NCBI RefSeq assembly: GCF_002159265.1
Contig: NZ_NFHG01000014.1
Coordinates: forward strand, 1-64,000
Source: Flavonifractor sp. An82
Lineage (GTDB): Bacteria; Bacillota; Clostridia; Oscillospirales; Oscillospiraceae
DNA length: 64,000 bases
Direction: 5' to 3'
Shown: positions 43,012-55,053 of the stretch, piece by piece
How positions within the stretch are numbered: position 1 is the stretch's first letter
How the letters are laid out: each line of letters starts with the position of its first letter
Position numbers and translations under genes: made by a program
The notes under the pieces: model-generated
What the model was told of the DNA's origin: nothing
The model's input: the letters and a program-made list of their open reading frames with translations, nothing else
Databases searched by the model: none

Positions 43012-44526
43012 ATGAAGAGACACCTGACCTGGATCCTGCTGCTGCTGACCCTGCTGGTGGGCGTACTGCCCGGGGCCGCGGCGGCGGGAATGGAGAAAAT
43101 GACCGTTACCTTTTATGATGAAGTAAGTCAGAGCTACGGACAGCCCACCGTCACCGACCGGATCAACCTGACACTGGACGGCGCCCCCCTGACGCCGGTG
43201 GACGTGCCCGCCCTGGTCCAGTATCCGGCGGGCAGCCAGAACGGCCGTACCCTGGTGCCCGTTCGGCTGATCTCCGAGGCCCTGGAGGCCACGGTGACCT
43301 GGGTGCCTGAGACCCGGCAGGTGGTCATCCTGCGGGAGGGGAGCACCATCGTGCTGACTCTGGGCTCCGCCTCCGCCCTGGTGGACGGCAAGCAGGTCCA
43401 GCTGCCCGATGGGATCCCCGCCGGCGTGGTGAAATGGGAGGGGAAGGAGAGCACCATGGTGCCCCTGCGCTTTGTCTCTGAGCAGCTGGGGGCCCAGGTG
43501 GAGTGGCAGGGGGATACTGCCACCGCGGCCATCACCTCCCCCAAGGAGGAGAAGCCCCAGCCTCCCACTGATCCTACCGGACCGGAGGAGGGCGACCTGG
43601 GTTGGATCACTGGGCTGGACTTTGATAAAACGACCCAAACCTTTACCGTGACCGCCGACCACACCCCCCAATACCGTATTCTAGATCTGGGGGACCGGCT
43701 GGCCATCGACCTGCTGGGTGCGGTATACGCCCCGGCGGTGGGGAAGGACCTGATTCTTTCGGTGGAGAGCGATGCCATTGAGCAAATCCGCTGCTCCCAG
43801 CACGGGGACGACCTGGGGTATGGCTATCCCCATACCCTGCGCCTGGTGCTGGATCTGGCCTCCGGCGTCAGCTACGCCCAGAACCTGTCTGTGTCTGCCG
43901 GTGGCAATCAGGTGCGGGTCAGCGTTTCCGAAGCGCCGGAGCAGCCGGAGCTGCCGCCTCTGGAGCCCGGTAAGATTACCATTGCCATCGACCCAGGCCA
44001 CGGAGGCAATCAGCCCGGCGCGGTCTATCCCGACGCCAATGGAAATGATGTGAAGGAGAAGGACCTGACACTTCCCATGTCCCTGATGCTGGCGGAGATT
44101 TTGGAGGACCGGGGCTATAACGTGGTGCCTACCCGGACGGGGGACGACTCGGTGAGTCTGGCGGACCGGGCCAAGATGGCCAACGCTGCCGATGCGGAGC
44201 TCTTTGTCAGTATCCACTGCAACGCCCTGGACCGGAACGACTATGAGGGTATTTTTACTTACTACTATCCCAACAGCACCAAGGGTGCGGCCCTGGCCCA
44301 GCAGGTGCAGGACGGGGTGGTAGCGGCTACCGGAGGCATTGGCCGGGGTACCCCCTCGGCCAACTTCCAGGTGCTGCGGGAAACCACCATGCCCGCCGTG
44401 CTGGTGGAGACCGGCTTTATGACCCATCCGGGGGAGCTGGCCCGGCTGTGCGACCCCACCTACCAGCAGAAGATCGCCCTGGGTATCGCCAACGGCATCG
44501 ACGCCTATCTGAATAACCGGACCTGA
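43012..44526 (+). CDS. N-acetylmuramoyl-L-alanine amidase with cell-wall domains
   Basis: A 504-residue exported peptidoglycan hydrolase. A signal peptide (KRHLTWILLLLTLLVGVLPG then AAAA) is at 1-26. Copper-amine-oxidase-N-like repeats (LVPVRLISEALEATVTW and MVPLRFVSEQLGAQVEW) span about 75-170. An AMIN-like domain covers about 190-310. The zinc amidase_3 domain is at 325-500 with H in DPGHGG, E in VKEKDL, H in SIHCNA and the catalytic E in LVETGFM. It is probably a wall-remodelling or spore-related enzyme. Confidence 0.93.
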   Translation: MKRHLTWILLLLTLLVGVLPGAAAAGMEKMTVTFYDEVSQSYGQPTVTDRINLTLDGAPLTPVDVPALVQYPAGSQNGRTLVPVRLISEALEATVTWVPETRQVVILREGSTIVLTLGSASALVDGKQVQLPDGIPAGVVKWEGKESTMVPLRFVSEQLGAQVEWQGDTATAAITSPKEEKPQPPTDPTGPEEGDLGWITGLDFDKTTQTFTVTADHTPQYRILDLGDRLAIDLLGAVYAPAVGKDLILSVESDAIEQIRCSQHGDDLGYGYPHTLRLVLDLASGVSYAQNLSVSAGGNQVRVSVSEAPEQPELPPLEPGKITIAIDPGHGGNQPGAVYPDANGNDVKEKDLTLPMSLMLAEILEDRGYNVVPTRTGDDSVSLADRAKMANAADAELFVSIHCNALDRNDYEGIFTYYYPNSTKGAALAQQVQDGVVAATGGIGRGTPSANFQVLRETTMPAVLVETGFMTHPGELARLCDPTYQQKIALGIANGIDAYLNNRT

Positions 44527-44530
44527 ACAA

Positions 44531-44566
44531 AAGGAGCCCGCGGCACTTGCCGCGGGCTCCTTTTTC
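44531..44566 (+). terminator. Terminator after the amidase gene
   Basis: Fourteen-bp stem (AAGGAGCCCGCGGC / GCCGCGGGCTCCTT), four-base loop, TTTTT tail. It also flanks the convergent DUF6530 gene. Confidence 0.93.
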
Positions 44567-45053
44567 AGGCGTGGTACCCCAGGTCGGCCAGCAGACGGGC
44601 CAGTACCTGCATGCGCTCGCCCAGCAGGTCGCCGTCCCGGGCCAATGCGTCCCGAAACAGGGCGATATCCTCGTCGATGTGGTCGTTGCCGGTGCAAACT
44701 TCCACTGTCATGGCGTCACCCTGGAGGCCCACCCGGTCAATCTGGGGCTTTTCCGGGTCGTACAGGGCGGGGTAGCGGTAGCTCTCCTCCCGGATATAGT
44801 GGACTGCCCGGCAGGTGAGAATGGCCAGATCCAGTACCCGGTGGAGGGGCAGCTCCTCCGACTGGCGGGACCACTTCTCTCCGGTATGCCGCCAGACCTT
44901 GGCGGAAATGTCCACCCGGCCCCGGTCATTCCACTGGGCCAGGCCCAGGCTCAGGCCCTGGGCGTCGGTCTGATAGGCGCTGCGGCCGTCAATGTTGCTG
45001 TAGTCCTCGGCCACAAAGACCGGCTTGTGTTTTAAATTGGTAGGGATCTGCAT
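44565..45053 (-). CDS. DUF6530-like conserved protein
   Basis: A 162-residue soluble protein resembling DUF6530 (Clostridial, unknown function). Features are HKPVFVAEDYSNIDGRSAYQ near the start, a WSRQSEELPLHRVLDL stretch in the centre, and an acidic C-terminal helix. No catalytic motif is recognised. Start ATG 45053 follows GGAGGTCACC. It is monocistronic between an intergenic AT-rich promoter zone and the shared terminator. Confidence 0.7.
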   Translation of the reverse strand: MQIPTNLKHKPVFVAEDYSNIDGRSAYQTDAQGLSLGLAQWNDRGRVDISAKVWRHTGEKWSRQSEELPLHRVLDLAILTCRAVHYIREESYRYPALYDPEKPQIDRVGLQGDAMTVEVCTGNDHIDEDIALFRDALARDGDLLGERMQVLARLLADLGYHA

Positions 45054-45143
45054 GGTGACCTCCCAAATTTTAGTTATTTACTAAATTACTAAATGAGTAA
45101 AAGAAGAATACCATAAGAAATGCCCGTCGTCAAGACCGGGGAA

Positions 45144-45186
45144 GTAAAAGAGGGATACCGCCGCAGGCGGTATCCCTCTTTTTTAA
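45144..45186. terminator. Bidirectional terminator after fbp
   Basis: Thirteen-bp perfect stem (GAGGGATACCGCC / GGCGGTATCCCTC at 45150-45162 and 45166-45178) with TTTTAC on the minus side and TTTTTT on the plus side. Confidence 0.92.
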
Positions 45187-47174
45187 TCCTTATGGTCCTC
45201 CACGATCTCACCGCTGCGGAAGGCCTGGACCAGGGCCATCAGATCGTCAATCTGCTCCTGGAGCTGGCGGCCCACATCGGTACCGGCAATCTTCAGCCTG
45301 GATTCCAGCCGCTCAAACACCACCGAGGAGGAGGCGATGTCCTGGTTTTCCCGGATGGCGTTGGCCCGGCCCACAAAGGGCTCATGGGACACCAGGCGGA
45401 AGCAGGCGGAGTTGTAGATCAGGGTGTAGCCGGCGATGCCGGTGGTCTTCTGGTAGGCTTTGCAGAAGCCGCCGTCAATGACCAGCAGCTTGCCCCCCGC
45501 CTTCATGGGGCTCTCGCCCTTCTTGGACTTGACGGGTACATGGCCGTTGACGATGTGGCAGTGGGGGCCCTCCAGGCCGAATTCCTTCAGCAGCCGCTCG
45601 CACACCGCCGGGTCGTTGTACAGCTGATAGTAGGCGTTTTTGGGCTCGGTCCAGGTGGACTCGTCCAAAATGAGCCGCCGCTCGAAGGTGGTCATCCGGT
45701 CCCGGCCGAATATGGGACTGTTGCGGCCCGCCCACAGGAACCACAAAAAGTCCATGCCGAACTCCCGCTCCGCGGTGCCCGGCTTGCTGTAGTAGGCCTG
45801 GCGGGCATTCTGGTCGGCGTAGTCCAGGAAGGCCTTGCCCGACAGGGTCTTGCCCCCGATGGTGAAGGACTGGAGCTGACCGTCCTCCGTCATGGGGATA
45901 CAGCCGTGGAAGAGCAGATTGCCGTTGTATACCTTGTACAGGCTGCCCTTGGAGTAGAGGAAACGGACGTGGCGCTGGAGCTTCTCGCTGTGGAGGAAGG
46001 AGCTGGTCAGCTGATCGATGAGGATGCTCTCCTCCTCGGTAAGGGTGTAGGGGTCCTTGGGGTCCACGGTGGGGAAGTCGGTGTCCTCCAGGGGATAGGT
46101 GACGCCGTTAATGGTGATGCACTTGTTTTCATAGTCGATCTTGTCCAGCAGCAGCCGGTCCGCCATGCCAAAGCAGGGGTTGCGCAGCAGCTTCTGCCCC
46201 TCCAGCTTGAAGAGGATGATGGTGATGGCCTTGTGCATCCGGGCGGCCAGCAGCTTGTCCTTCTCAGTGTAGTGGGCGGCGTCCTCATTGGTGAGCTTCA
46301 CCTCAAAGCGGTGGATATCGCAGTCCTTGTACACCTCGTTGGCAAACACCGACAGAGGCCGCAGAGAGATGCCGTAGCCCGTCTCAATGACCTCCAGGTT
46401 GTTGTAGCGCAGGGAGTTGGCCAGCACGGTGGCCACCAGGGTGCGGGAGCCGGAGGCGGCGCCCATCCACAGCACGTCGTGGTTGCCCCACTGGATGTCC
46501 ACGCTGTGGTAGTCCATCAGGGAGTCCAGAATGATGTCCGCACGGGGACCCCGGTCAAAGATATCGCCCACCAGATGGAGGTGGTCCACCGCCAGTCGCT
46601 TGATGAGCTCGCACAGCTGCACCAGGAAGTTGGAGGCCCGGTCGATGTCGATGATGGTGGAGATGATGTTCTCATAGTAATCCCGCTTGTCCATGTCCTC
46701 ATAGTGGGTATGGATCATTTCATCGATGATGTAGGCGTATTCCGGAGGCATGGCTTTACGGACCTTGGAGCGGGTATACTTGGAGCTGACCAGCCGGCAC
46801 ATCTCAATGAGCCGGTGGAAGGTGATGCGGTACCACTCCCGCATGTCAGCCGTCTCCCGCTCGATCTCCTCCAGCTTCTCCTGGGGGTAGTAGATGAGGG
46901 TGGCCAGCTGGTCCAGGTCGGCCTTGGAAACGGTGGTGGCAAAGAGGGAGTCCAGCTTCTCCCGCACCACGCCGGAGGCGGAGTTCAGGATGTGGAGGAA
47001 GGCCTCATACTCCCCATGGACGTCGGAGATGAAGTGCTCGGTGCCCTTGGGCAGGTTCTGGATGGCGTGAAGGTTGATGATCTCAGTGCTGGCGGCCTGC
47101 ACATTGGGATACTGCCGGGCCAGCATTTTCAGGTAGTGCAGGTTTTCCGGGCGATATGCTTTCTTGGCTTCCAT
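45183..47174 (-). CDS. fbp: Fructose-1,6-bisphosphatase, class III
   Basis: A 663-residue Firmicutes-type FBPase (calcineurin-like metallophosphatase) for gluconeogenesis. The metal-binding motifs are visible: FISDVHGEYEAF at about 47-58, VGDIFDRGPRAD at about 206-217 and WGNHDVLWMG at about 232-241. Start ATG 47174 lies eight bases after AGGAGG; the upstream extension to 47372 has no site and overlaps the divergent marR promoter. Confidence 0.95.
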   Translation of the reverse strand: MEAKKAYRPENLHYLKMLARQYPNVQAASTEIINLHAIQNLPKGTEHFISDVHGEYEAFLHILNSASGVVREKLDSLFATTVSKADLDQLATLIYYPQEKLEEIERETADMREWYRITFHRLIEMCRLVSSKYTRSKVRKAMPPEYAYIIDEMIHTHYEDMDKRDYYENIISTIIDIDRASNFLVQLCELIKRLAVDHLHLVGDIFDRGPRADIILDSLMDYHSVDIQWGNHDVLWMGAASGSRTLVATVLANSLRYNNLEVIETGYGISLRPLSVFANEVYKDCDIHRFEVKLTNEDAAHYTEKDKLLAARMHKAITIILFKLEGQKLLRNPCFGMADRLLLDKIDYENKCITINGVTYPLEDTDFPTVDPKDPYTLTEEESILIDQLTSSFLHSEKLQRHVRFLYSKGSLYKVYNGNLLFHGCIPMTEDGQLQSFTIGGKTLSGKAFLDYADQNARQAYYSKPGTAEREFGMDFLWFLWAGRNSPIFGRDRMTTFERRLILDESTWTEPKNAYYQLYNDPAVCERLLKEFGLEGPHCHIVNGHVPVKSKKGESPMKAGGKLLVIDGGFCKAYQKTTGIAGYTLIYNSACFRLVSHEPFVGRANAIRENQDIASSSVVFERLESRLKIAGTDVGRQLQEQIDDLMALVQAFRSGEIVEDHKD

Positions 47175-47260
47175 AGGGAGGGCCTCCTTTTGGGTTTCGT
47201 TGGCAACATTATCCCACTTTATAGGGCCGGTTGCAAGTAAAATCCCGGTGAGGAAGAGAC

Positions 47261-47309
47261 TTGACAGCGCTCTGAAATGACATATAATTGACATATCAAT
47301 GATTGATAT
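47261..47309 (+). promoter_or_regulatory. marR-ABC promoter with palindromic operator
   Basis: TTGACA (47261-47266) and TATAAT (47283-47288), spacing 16. Just downstream is a perfect palindrome ATATCAAT-G-ATTGATAT (47293-47309), placed over the transcription start, as expected for autorepression by the MarR protein encoded next. Confidence 0.8.
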
Positions 47310-47330
47310 ATCAACATGGAGGTGGGATGG

Positions 47331-47765
47331 ATGGAACATTCCTTCCATATGCTGCTCTACCGGGCCTTCCACGCCCAGCGGGGGGCCCTGCGTCCCTGTC
47401 TGGCTCAGGTGGGGCTGGGGACAGGGCAGCCCAAGCTGCTGGGCTATCTCAGCCGCAACGGACCCTGCCGTCAGCGTCAGCTGGCCGACTACTATGAGAT
47501 CGACCCGGCGGCGGTGTGCCGGATGCTGGACAGCCTGCAGAAGGGGGGCTTTGTGACCCGCTGCGGGGACGGGCAGGACAAGCGCCGGGACCGGGTGGAG
47601 ATCACCCCGGCGGGCCAGGCGGCCTATGACACCTGGCAGGCCTGCTGCCGGGACATGGAGGAGCGGATGCTGGAGGGCTTCACACCGGAGGAGCGGCAGC
47701 AGTTTGCCGACTATCTGGGCCGGGCCTACCGCAATCTGCGTTCGGAGAAGGAGGGACAGCCATGA
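47331..47765 (+). CDS. MarR-family transcriptional regulator of the first ABC pair
   Basis: A 144-residue winged-helix dimer. The HTH lies at about 37-60 (RQRQLADYYEIDPAAVCRML) with the wing DKRRDRVEITPAG at about 78-90. Start ATG 47331 follows GGAGGTGGG; the earlier ATG 47316 overlaps that site. It overlaps the transporter gene by four bases, so it probably represses its own operon in response to a transported compound. Confidence 0.9.
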   Translation: MEHSFHMLLYRAFHAQRGALRPCLAQVGLGTGQPKLLGYLSRNGPCRQRQLADYYEIDPAAVCRMLDSLQKGGFVTRCGDGQDKRRDRVEITPAGQAAYDTWQACCRDMEERMLEGFTPEERQQFADYLGRAYRNLRSEKEGQP

Positions 47766-49497
47766 GGGAATTGAAGCGGCTGCTGTCTTATCTGGGTCCC
47801 TACCTGCGGGACCTGCTCATCGGCGGGCTGCTGGTATTGGTGGAGACGGCCTTTGAGCTGGTGATCCCGGTGCTGATGGCCGACCTCATCGATGTGGGTG
47901 TGGAGGCCCGGGACCTCCATTACATTGTGATCAAAGGAGTCCAGATGGGTGTGTGCGCTCTGCTGGCCCTGGTTACCGGCCTGCTGTATGCTCGATTTGC
48001 CGCCCGGGCGGCCTATGGCTGGGGCGCCAACATCCGTCAGGCCCAATATGAGCGGGTGCAGGACTATGCCTTTTCCAACCTGGACCGGTTTGAGAGCTCT
48101 TCCCTGGTCACCCGGCTGACCAGCGACGTGACGGTGCTCCAGAACGCCATCAACGGCGGACTGCGGCCCCTGGCGCGCAGTCCGGTGATGCTGGTGATGG
48201 GGGTGGGCCTGTCCTTCTGGATGAATGCCCGTCTGGCCCTCATCTTTGTGGTGACCGCTCCCATTCTTGCCCTGATCCTCTTCCTGGTGGTGCGCAAGGT
48301 GGCTCCCATGTACGGACGGCTCCAGAAGGCCATGGATAAGGTCAATAATGTGGTGCAGGAGGGGCTCACCGCCATCCGGGCCGTAAAGGCCTTTGTCCGG
48401 GGGGAATACGAGGAGGAGAAGTTCCAGGCGGTCAACCAGGAGCTCATGAACACCAGCCAGCGGACCTTCCACTTCGCGGTGCTCAACCTGCCCGCCTTCC
48501 AGTTCACCATGTACACCGCCATCGTGCTTATCCTGTGGTTTGGCGGCGGCATGATCCTGAAGGGCGGTCTCCAGGTGGGAGAGCTCACCGGCTTTCTCAG
48601 CTACGTGCTCCAGGTGATGAACTCCTTTATGATGATCTCTAATGTGTTCCTGCTGCTCACCCGGTCTCTGGCCAGCGCCCACCGCATCGCGGAGGTGCTG
48701 GACGAGGACCCGGCGCTGACCGACCCGGCAGAGCCGGTGGGGGAGGTGGCCGACGGCAGTGTGGACTTTGAGCATGTGTCCTTCAAATACCACGCCGACG
48801 CCAGGGAGTACGCCCTGTCCGGGGTGGACCTGCACATCAGGGCGGGGCAGACTGTAGGTATCCTGGGAGGCACCGGCTCCGCCAAAACCACCCTGGTCCA
48901 GCTCATCCCTCGTTTGTACGACGCCACCGAGGGTGTTGTGAAGGTGGGGGGCATGATGTAAAGGAGTATGACCTTACGACATTGCGGGACGCGGTGGGCA
49001 TCGTGCTCCAGAAAAATGTGCTCTTCTCCGGCACCGTCCGGGAGAATCTCCGGTGGGGAGATCCGGATGCCGACGATGAGCAGCTGTGGGCGGCCTGCCG
49101 GGCGGCCTGCGCCGATGAGTTTCTGGAGCGGATGCCTGACGGCCTGGACACCGATCTGGGGCAGGGAGGCGTCAATGTCTCCGGCGGCCAGAAGCAGCGG
49201 CTGTGCATCGCCCGGGCCCTGCTGAAACGGCCCAAGATCCTCATCTTTGATGACTCCACCTCGGCGGTGGACACCGCCACCGAGGGGAAAATCCGCACCG
49301 CCCTTGCCGGGCTCACCGGCGTCACCAAGATCATCATTGCCCAGCGCATTACCTCGGTGATGCATACCGATCTCATTGTGATCCTGGAGGATGGCAAAAT
49401 CCATGCCGCCGGTACCCACCGGGAGCTGCTGGACCGGGACCCCATCTATCAGGAGATCTACGCATCCCAGATGAAAGGAGGGGAGGAGCATGGCTAG
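47762..49497 (+). pseudogene. ABC exporter half-gene broken by a single-base frameshift
   Basis: An ABC half-transporter with six-helix membrane domain (about 1-310) and nucleotide-binding domain. The first frame stops at 48961 just after Walker A (GGTGSAKTT, about 370) at KVGGMM. The rest (YDLTTLRDAVGIVLQKNVLF ... NVSGGQKQRLCIARALL, Walker B IFDDSTS) continues in another frame to 49497. Comparison with the paralog at 59143 shows that one base is missing in GGCATGATGTAAAG, where GGCATGGATGTAAAG would keep the frame. It is either a recent mutation or a sequencing error. Confidence 0.85.
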
Positions 49498-51292
49498 ACA
49501 GCTCAGTGCCAAAAAGCCCAAGCACCTGGGCTATACCCTGCGCACTCTCCTGTCCTACATGGGGCGGCACAAGTTCCTGCTGCTGGCGGTGGCGGTGCTG
49601 GTCACCATCAGCGCATTGGCCAACCTGCTGGGCACCTACATGATCCGGCCGGTGGTCAACAACCTGGCTACCGGAGGGATGGCGGCCCTGCTGCAGGGGG
49701 TGGCCCTCACCGCCGCCATCTATCTGGCCGGCGCTCTGGCTGCCTGGGGATATACCCAGACCATGGTGAAGGCGGCTCAGAAGGTGCTCTATGATATCCG
49801 GCGTGACCTGTTCGCCCACCTCCAGAAGCTGCCCCTGCGCTTCTTTGACACCCGCCGTCACGGCGATGTGATGAGCTACTTCACCAACGACGTGGACACC
49901 ATCTCCGACGCTCTCAACAACAGCTTCGCCATGGTGATCCAGAGCTTCATCCAGGTGGTCGGTACTCTGACCATGCTCTTTATCCTCAACTGGCGGCTCA
50001 CCCTGGTGGTGGCGGTGTGCTATGCGGTCATGTTCCTCTATATCCGGTTCAGCGGAACGCGAAGCAAGGCCTACTACCGCAAGCAGCAGGCCGCGCTGGG
50101 CGATCTGGACGGCTATATCGAGGAGATGGTGGCGGGTCAGAAGGTGGTCAAGGTCTTCAACCATGAGAGGGCCAACCTGCGGACTTTTCGGGAGAAGAAC
50201 GAGGCCCTCCGCAAGGCAGGCACCGGCGCCCAGGGGTACGCCGCCACCATGATCCCGGCGGTGGTGAGCATCTCCTATATCAATTACGCCATCGTGGCCG
50301 CCCTGGGGGGCTATATGGCCATGGCGGGCATGACCGACGTGGGCAGTCTGGCCAGCTATCTGGTTTTCGTACGACAGGCGGCCATGCCCATCAATCAGTT
50401 TACCCAGCAGACCAACTTCCTGTTGGCCGCCCTGGCGGGCGCTGAGCGGGTCTTTGAGGCCATGGACCAGCCGCCTGAGGTGGATGAGGGTGAGGTCAGG
50501 CTGGAGAAGGCGGGGGAAAGCTGGGTGTGGCGCAAGCCTGATGGATCCGCCGCGCCCCTGCGGGGGGACGTTCGCTTTGAGGAGGTCACCTTCGGCTACG
50601 ATGACGGCCACCCCATCCTGAAAAACATCAGCCTCTTTGCAAAGCCCGGCCAGAAGATCGCCTTTGTGGGCTCCACCGGCGCGGGCAAAACCACCATCAC
50701 CAACCTGATCAACCGGTTCTACGACGTGCAGAAGGGGAGGGTGACCTACGACGGCATCGACGTCAGGGATATCAGAAAGGACGATCTGCGCCGCTCTCTG
50801 GGCATGGTGCTCCAGGATACCCACCTCTTTACCGGCACCATCGCCGACAACATCCGGTTCGGCAAGCTGGACGCCACCATGGAGGAGGTGGAGCAGGCAG
50901 CCAAAATCGCCAACGCCGACTCCTTCATCCGCCGCCTGCCCCAGGGCTACGACACCATGGTGACGGCGGACGGGGCCAACCTGTCCCAGGGCCAGCGGCA
51001 GCTGCTGGCCATTGCCCGGGCGGCGGTGGCCGACCCACCGGTGCTCATTCTGGACGAGGCCACCTCCTCCATCGACACCCGTACCGAGGCCCTGATCGAG
51101 AAGGGCATGGATCAGCTGATGGAGGGGCGGACCGTCTTCGTCATCGCCCACCGGCTGTCCACCGTCCGCAACGCCGACGCCATTATGGTGCTGGAACAGG
51201 GCCAGATCGTGGAGCGGGGCAGTCATGAGGACCTGCTGGCCCAGCAGGGGGAGTACTACCAGCTGTACCACGGCATGTTTGAGTTGAGCTAA
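49490..51292 (+). CDS. ABC exporter half-transporter (permease-ATPase)
   Basis: A 600-residue type IV ABC exporter subunit. The membrane domain is at 1-330, Walker A GSTGAGKTT at about 391, signature LSQGQRQLLAIARA and Walker B LILDEATSS near 520. The start overlaps the end of the broken partner gene (AGGAGG eight bases upstream). It would pair with the preceding subunit as a heterodimeric multidrug or peptide exporter of BmrCD type. If the partner is really broken, the exporter may be inactive. Confidence 0.93.
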   Translation: MARQLSAKKPKHLGYTLRTLLSYMGRHKFLLLAVAVLVTISALANLLGTYMIRPVVNNLATGGMAALLQGVALTAAIYLAGALAAWGYTQTMVKAAQKVLYDIRRDLFAHLQKLPLRFFDTRRHGDVMSYFTNDVDTISDALNNSFAMVIQSFIQVVGTLTMLFILNWRLTLVVAVCYAVMFLYIRFSGTRSKAYYRKQQAALGDLDGYIEEMVAGQKVVKVFNHERANLRTFREKNEALRKAGTGAQGYAATMIPAVVSISYINYAIVAALGGYMAMAGMTDVGSLASYLVFVRQAAMPINQFTQQTNFLLAALAGAERVFEAMDQPPEVDEGEVRLEKAGESWVWRKPDGSAAPLRGDVRFEEVTFGYDDGHPILKNISLFAKPGQKIAFVGSTGAGKTTITNLINRFYDVQKGRVTYDGIDVRDIRKDDLRRSLGMVLQDTHLFTGTIADNIRFGKLDATMEEVEQAAKIANADSFIRRLPQGYDTMVTADGANLSQGQRQLLAIARAAVADPPVLILDEATSSIDTRTEALIEKGMDQLMEGRTVFVIAHRLSTVRNADAIMVLEQGQIVERGSHEDLLAQQGEYYQLYHGMFELS

Positions 51293-51301
51293 AACAGGCA
51301 T

Positions 51302-51333
51302 AAAAAAAGGACGCCCGCAGGCGTCCTTTTTTT
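51302..51333. terminator. Bidirectional terminator between ABC pair and hppA
   Basis: GGACGCC / GGCGTCC stem extended by A7/T7 pairs, four-base loop. It serves both convergent genes. Confidence 0.92.
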
Positions 51334-51341
51334 ATGTGCGA

Positions 51342-53453
<2,112 letters not shown>

Positions 53454-53558
53454 CTTACCCAACTCCTTTGTTTCGGAAAGCCCTTGCAGCGTAAGGCTTC
53501 CCGGTTTTACAGACATCCTTATAATACCTCAAAATGCATCCTCTTGGCAAGAGTATTC

Positions 53559-53595
53559 AAAAAAGAAAGCGTCAAATCCGAGGATTTGACGCTTT
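53559..53595 (-). terminator. Terminator of trkA-trkH
   Basis: Perfect 13-bp stem (AAAGCGTCAAATC / GATTTGACGCTTT), four-base loop, CTTTTTTG tail on the minus strand. Confidence 0.92.
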
Positions 53596-53616
53596 GGACA
53601 AAAACGACCGGTCAGT

Positions 53617-55053
53617 TCAAGAACGTTTCCATGCATTTCCGCTAAAGAGCACCAGAATGGGCAGAACCTCCAGCCGGCCCACGATCATGCACAGGGAGAG
53701 CACCAGCTTGGAGAAGCCGGAGAAGAGGGCGTAATTGCCCATGGGACCCACCAATTCCAGGCCGGGGCCGATATTGCCGATGCAGGAGACCACGGCGGTA
53801 AAGGTGGTGCCGAAGGAGTAGTTGTCGATGGACACCAGCAGGGTGGCCCCCAGCGTGATGAGAATGTAAGCGGAGAAGAAGATGTGGACCGAGCGCAGGG
53901 CGCTTTCCTCCACTACCCGGCCGTCCAGCTTCACCACGTTGACCGCTCTGGGGTGGATGACCTGGCGGATTTCCCGCTTGATGCACCGGCCCAGCAGCAG
54001 CACACGGGAGCACTTGATGGCGCCGCCGGTGGAGCCGGCGCAGGCGCCGATGAACATGAGCAGCACCAGCAGTACCCGGGAGAACTCCGGCCACAGGTTG
54101 AAGTCGGTGCTGGCAAAGCCGGTGGTGGAGATGATGGAGCCTACCTGGAAGGCGGCGTGGCGGATGGACTCGCCGCCGGTGGGGTAGAAGTCCCAGATGT
54201 TGATGGAGATGAGAACGATGCTGGCAAAGACCACAATGAGGAAGAAGCGCAGCTCGTCGCTCTGGAGCACCTGCTTCACCTTGCCGCACAGCAGCAGGAA
54301 GTACAGAGAGAAGTTCACCGAGAACAGCAGCATAAAAATGGTGATGATGATCTCGATGGCGGGGCTGCCGTAGGCAGCCACCGAGATGTTGCGGGTGGAG
54401 AAGCCGCCGGTGCCGGCAGTGGCAAAAGAGTGGACGATGCTGTCGTACCAGGGCATACCGGCGATGCGCAGAGCAATTACCTCGATGGCGGTCAGCCCGC
54501 AATAGATTCCATAGAGGATCTTGGAGGACTGGCTGGACTTGGGCACCAGCTTGCTGACCACCGGGCCGGGGCTCTCCGCCTTCATCAGGTGGAGGGTGCG
54601 GGCGCCCAGACTGGGCAGCAGGGCGATGGTGAGGATGAGCACTCCCATACCGCCCAGCCAGTGAATAAAGGAGCGCCAGAACAGGATGCCCCGGGGCAGA
54701 GGCTCCACCGCCGTCAGAATGGAGGCGCCGGTGGTGGTAAAGCCGGAGACCGCTTCAAAAAAGCAGTCGATGTAGGTGGGGAAGAAGCCGCTGAAATAGA
54801 AAGGAAGTGCGCCGAAGGCGCCCATCAGCAGCCAGATCAGGGCCACGGAGAAGAAGCCCTCCCGGGGGAAGAAGTGGTCGTTGCTGGGCAGGAGGGAGAG
54901 CAGAAAGCCGATGATCATTACCAACGGGATGGTAAACAGAAATGGGGTGGGGTCCTCCTGGTAGATCAGGCTCACCAGCAGGGGGATCAGCATGGACACG
55001 GCCTCCACCATCAGGGCCTTGCCTGTGACCTTGAATACCAGTCTGAAATTCAT
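53617..55053 (-). CDS. trkH: Trk-type potassium uptake channel subunit TrkH
   Basis: A 478-residue membrane protein with repeated M1-P-M2 units. Selectivity-filter-like loops are TTTGAS near 105, TAGTGGFSTR near 213, and STTGFAS near 310. It forms the K+ path and is gated by the cytosolic TrkA. The start overlaps the trkA stop as ATGA, so the two are translated together. Adjacent hppA is predicted to need K+. Confidence 0.94.
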   Translation of the reverse strand: MNFRLVFKVTGKALMVEAVSMLIPLLVSLIYQEDPTPFLFTIPLVMIIGFLLSLLPSNDHFFPREGFFSVALIWLLMGAFGALPFYFSGFFPTYIDCFFEAVSGFTTTGASILTAVEPLPRGILFWRSFIHWLGGMGVLILTIALLPSLGARTLHLMKAESPGPVVSKLVPKSSQSSKILYGIYCGLTAIEVIALRIAGMPWYDSIVHSFATAGTGGFSTRNISVAAYGSPAIEIIITIFMLLFSVNFSLYFLLLCGKVKQVLQSDELRFFLIVVFASIVLISINIWDFYPTGGESIRHAAFQVGSIISTTGFASTDFNLWPEFSRVLLVLLMFIGACAGSTGGAIKCSRVLLLGRCIKREIRQVIHPRAVNVVKLDGRVVEESALRSVHIFFSAYILITLGATLLVSIDNYSFGTTFTAVVSCIGNIGPGLELVGPMGNYALFSGFSKLVLSLCMIVGRLEVLPILVLFSGNAWKRS

